A stretch of 57,061 nt of DNA from Sulfurimonas sp. GWF2_37_8 (lineage in GTDB: Bacteria > Campylobacterota > Campylobacteria > Campylobacterales > Sulfurimonadaceae): the NCBI GenBank assembly GCA_001829625.1, contig MIBW01000081.1:177-57237 (forward strand), read 5' to 3'. Shown here piece by piece: positions 55,335 through 57,061 of the stretch. The notes under the pieces are model-generated. The model was not told where the DNA came from. It did not search any database and saw only the letters and a program-made list of their open reading frames with translations. Numbering within the stretch: the stretch's first letter is position 1; every line of letters starts with the position of its first letter. Made by a program: the position numbers and the translations under genes.

Positions 55335-56984
55335 ATGATAAACCAAGATTCCATAGAAGCCCTTAAAGCACGAATTGATGTTGTTGATGTCGTAGGTTCG
55401 TACATTGAGCTCAGGAAAAGTGGAGCCAATTTTAAGGCTCCTTGCCCTTTCCATGATGAAAAATCAGCCTCTTTTGTCGTAAGCCCATCCAAGCAGATAT
55501 ACCACTGTTTTGGTTGTGGTGCTGGCGGAGATAGTGTGCGTTTTGTGATGGAATATGAAAAACTCAACTACCCAGAAGCATTGGAAAAAATCGCTAGCTC
55601 TTATAATTTTTCTCTCTCATACACAGACAACAAAAATGCAAAACCTCGCTCACAGCTTATGGATAAGGTCAATGAATGGTACCAGGGCCTGTTGGACTCA
55701 AACCAGATTGCAAGTGATTATCTCAAAGAACGCGGGATATATGAGAGCAGTATAGAGAAGTTTGGCGTAGGGTATGCGCCTGACTCAAACGCAACGATAA
55801 GCTTTATAAAGTCGCAGATGTTTCCTCTAAGCGAAGCTATAAATTTGGGAGTTATAGGCTCTGAAGGCGGACGAAGTTTCGCCCGTTTTATTGAGAGGAT
55901 TACTTTTCCTATTCATGCCCCAAACGCAAGTATTGTAGGTTTTGGCGGTAGGACTATCACAGGTCATCAGGCAAAGTATGTGAACTCTCCAGAAACCCCT
56001 TTTTTCAATAAGTCGCGATTGCTTTATGCGTATCATCATGCAAGGCAGGATATTTATAAACAAAAAGAAATCATAATAACAGAAGGTTATCTTGATGTTA
56101 TCATGTTACATCAGGCAGGTTTTACAAACGCAGTGGCAACTTTGGGAACAGCGCTGACGCAGGAGCATCTGCCTTTGCTTCGTAAAGGTGAACCAAAGAT
56201 TATCATGGCATATGATGGAGACAATGCAGGAAAAGCGGCAGCACTTAAAGCGGCAAAACTCTTAAGTATTTCAGGATTTGATGGGGGTGTTGTAATCTTT
56301 GAAGGTGGTATGGACCCTGCTGATATGGTTAAAAATGGTGCAGTTGAAGAGCTCTCAGAGATGTTTCGTTTACCAAAAGCCTTTATCAAATTTGTGGTAG
56401 ATGAAATACTCGTTTTGCATGATTTGAGTGATCCAAAAGCTAAAGAAGCTTCTATGAATGAGGCTACGGCCTATCTCATGACACTCTCACCTCTGCTTCA
56501 AGAAGAGTATAAACCCTATCTTGCATCGCGTTTGGGTATCAGCCCTTCTTTTGTGCGCATCACTAACACATCTAAGACTAACAAGCAAAATAGACAGCTA
56601 ACACAAAAAAATCTTCACAAAGATATGTGGGAGCTTTCTCTTGTCAAAACTGTTTTGGAGTATCCGCAGTTCATAGACCAGATGCTTGATGTGCTTGATC
56701 CTTCTCTTCTTGCGTTTCATGCACGAGAGTTTTCGCAAGCACTTCACGGAGATAAAAATGCACCTGAACTTATGGCCATCTTAGTGGATGAATCGATAAA
56801 TTCTCTTCAAGATGAAGCCTCACTCAAGCAAGAACTTCTTACATTTTTGACAAAATATTATGAAAAAGAACTCAAAAAAATTAACACTCAGGCATCAATC
56901 TCTTTTGAAGAAAAAGCATTTTTGATTCGTAAACTTCGAGGTAAAATAGCCGCTTTACGAAAAGGCGAACTTGTTGCATTTTAG
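55335..56984 (+). CDS. dnaG: DNA primase
   Basis: 549 residues from the ATG at 55335. Zinc finger CPFHDEKSASF...HCFGCGAGGD, then the Toprim core ITEGYLDVIMLHQAGF and YDGDNAGKAA. The C-terminal DnaB-binding part is helical and variable. It lays RNA primers at the fork. Longer in-frame starts (55254, 55278) exist but lie upstream of the -10 element and have no homology. A hairpin terminator follows. Confidence 0.95.
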   Translation: MINQDSIEALKARIDVVDVVGSYIELRKSGANFKAPCPFHDEKSASFVVSPSKQIYHCFGCGAGGDSVRFVMEYEKLNYPEALEKIASSYNFSLSYTDNKNAKPRSQLMDKVNEWYQGLLDSNQIASDYLKERGIYESSIEKFGVGYAPDSNATISFIKSQMFPLSEAINLGVIGSEGGRSFARFIERITFPIHAPNASIVGFGGRTITGHQAKYVNSPETPFFNKSRLLYAYHHARQDIYKQKEIIITEGYLDVIMLHQAGFTNAVATLGTALTQEHLPLLRKGEPKIIMAYDGDNAGKAAALKAAKLLSISGFDGGVVIFEGGMDPADMVKNGAVEELSEMFRLPKAFIKFVVDEILVLHDLSDPKAKEASMNEATAYLMTLSPLLQEEYKPYLASRLGISPSFVRITNTSKTNKQNRQLTQKNLHKDMWELSLVKTVLEYPQFIDQMLDVLDPSLLAFHAREFSQALHGDKNAPELMAILVDESINSLQDEASLKQELLTFLTKYYEKELKKINTQASISFEEKAFLIRKLRGKIAALRKGELVAF

Positions 56985-57006
56985 ACTCTTTATATTTGTC
57001 GTTTTA

Positions 57007-57028
57007 TCTCTTTTTAGAGAAATTTTTT
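57007..57028 (+). terminator. Terminator of dnaG
   Basis: TCTCT / AGAGA, a 5-bp stem with a T4 loop, followed by AATTTTTT, 22 bp after the dnaG stop. Confidence 0.6.
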
Positions 57029-57061
57029 AGAGTAAAACAAGATATTATGCAGTACAATAAA

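Overview
The window reads as the replication-origin region of a Campylobacterota (Epsilonproteobacteria) chromosome, most likely Sulfurimonas or a close relative. The evidence is a dnaA-dnaN-gyrB block with DnaA-box clusters on both sides of dnaA, an RNase J with a long basic N-terminal extension, a conserved secG-frr-pyrE order, ThyX-type thymidylate synthesis, AT-rich sequence with many TATAAT -10 elements, and a sulfide:quinone oxidoreductase that fits a sulfur oxidiser. The genus is an inference. The domains and motifs are seen directly in the sequence.

Left part (0-28 kb): a BI-1 membrane protein and a ThiD2-like protein; a leftward znuA-znuC-znuB-methyltransferase operon; secG-frr-pyrE; a CPA2-type antiporter facing pyrG-recJ; then a DUF3373 outer-membrane protein, a type II SQR with a Tat-like leader and a small secreted haem-less protein with three cysteines, each followed by a strong hairpin terminator. 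A WD40/helical protein of unknown role converges on a leftward rsmA-rnj-folE-fliI operon. A large two-sensor diguanylate cyclase, a DUF420 protein and a hisF-phosphorylase-rlmN-small ORF operon follow.

Origin part (28-43 kb): a 456-bp AT-rich gap with DnaA-box-like elements, a pseudouridine synthase, purB-nrdA-hypothetical-trx, ppnP, ruvC, then oriC1-dnaA-oriC2-dnaN-gyrB, a degenerate GGDEF/EAL protein, queF and a hypothetical protein. Right part (43-57 kb): cca, typA, nrdB-nitrilase-pcm, a secreted hypothetical protein, thyX-lipoprotein-argB-phnA-dgt, a VapBC-like toxin-antitoxin pair with a 434-bp gene-less stretch behind it, rpsU, a Crp/Fnr-DUF2892 pair and dnaG. Nucleotide-supply genes (pyrE, pyrG, purB, nrdA, nrdB, thyX, dgt) are concentrated around the origin.

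Most genes are housekeeping. The strongest unexplained signal is a DNA word. The heptamer AAACGCA (or its complement TGCGTTT) occurs about 80 times, roughly once per 700 bp, against about seven expected from base composition. It occurs in both orientations with no obvious strand bias, in all reading frames and between genes, and is missing from the toxin-antitoxin/scar segment. This is the pattern of a DNA-uptake or similar recognition word. No tRNA, rRNA, CRISPR array or intact insertion sequence was seen.
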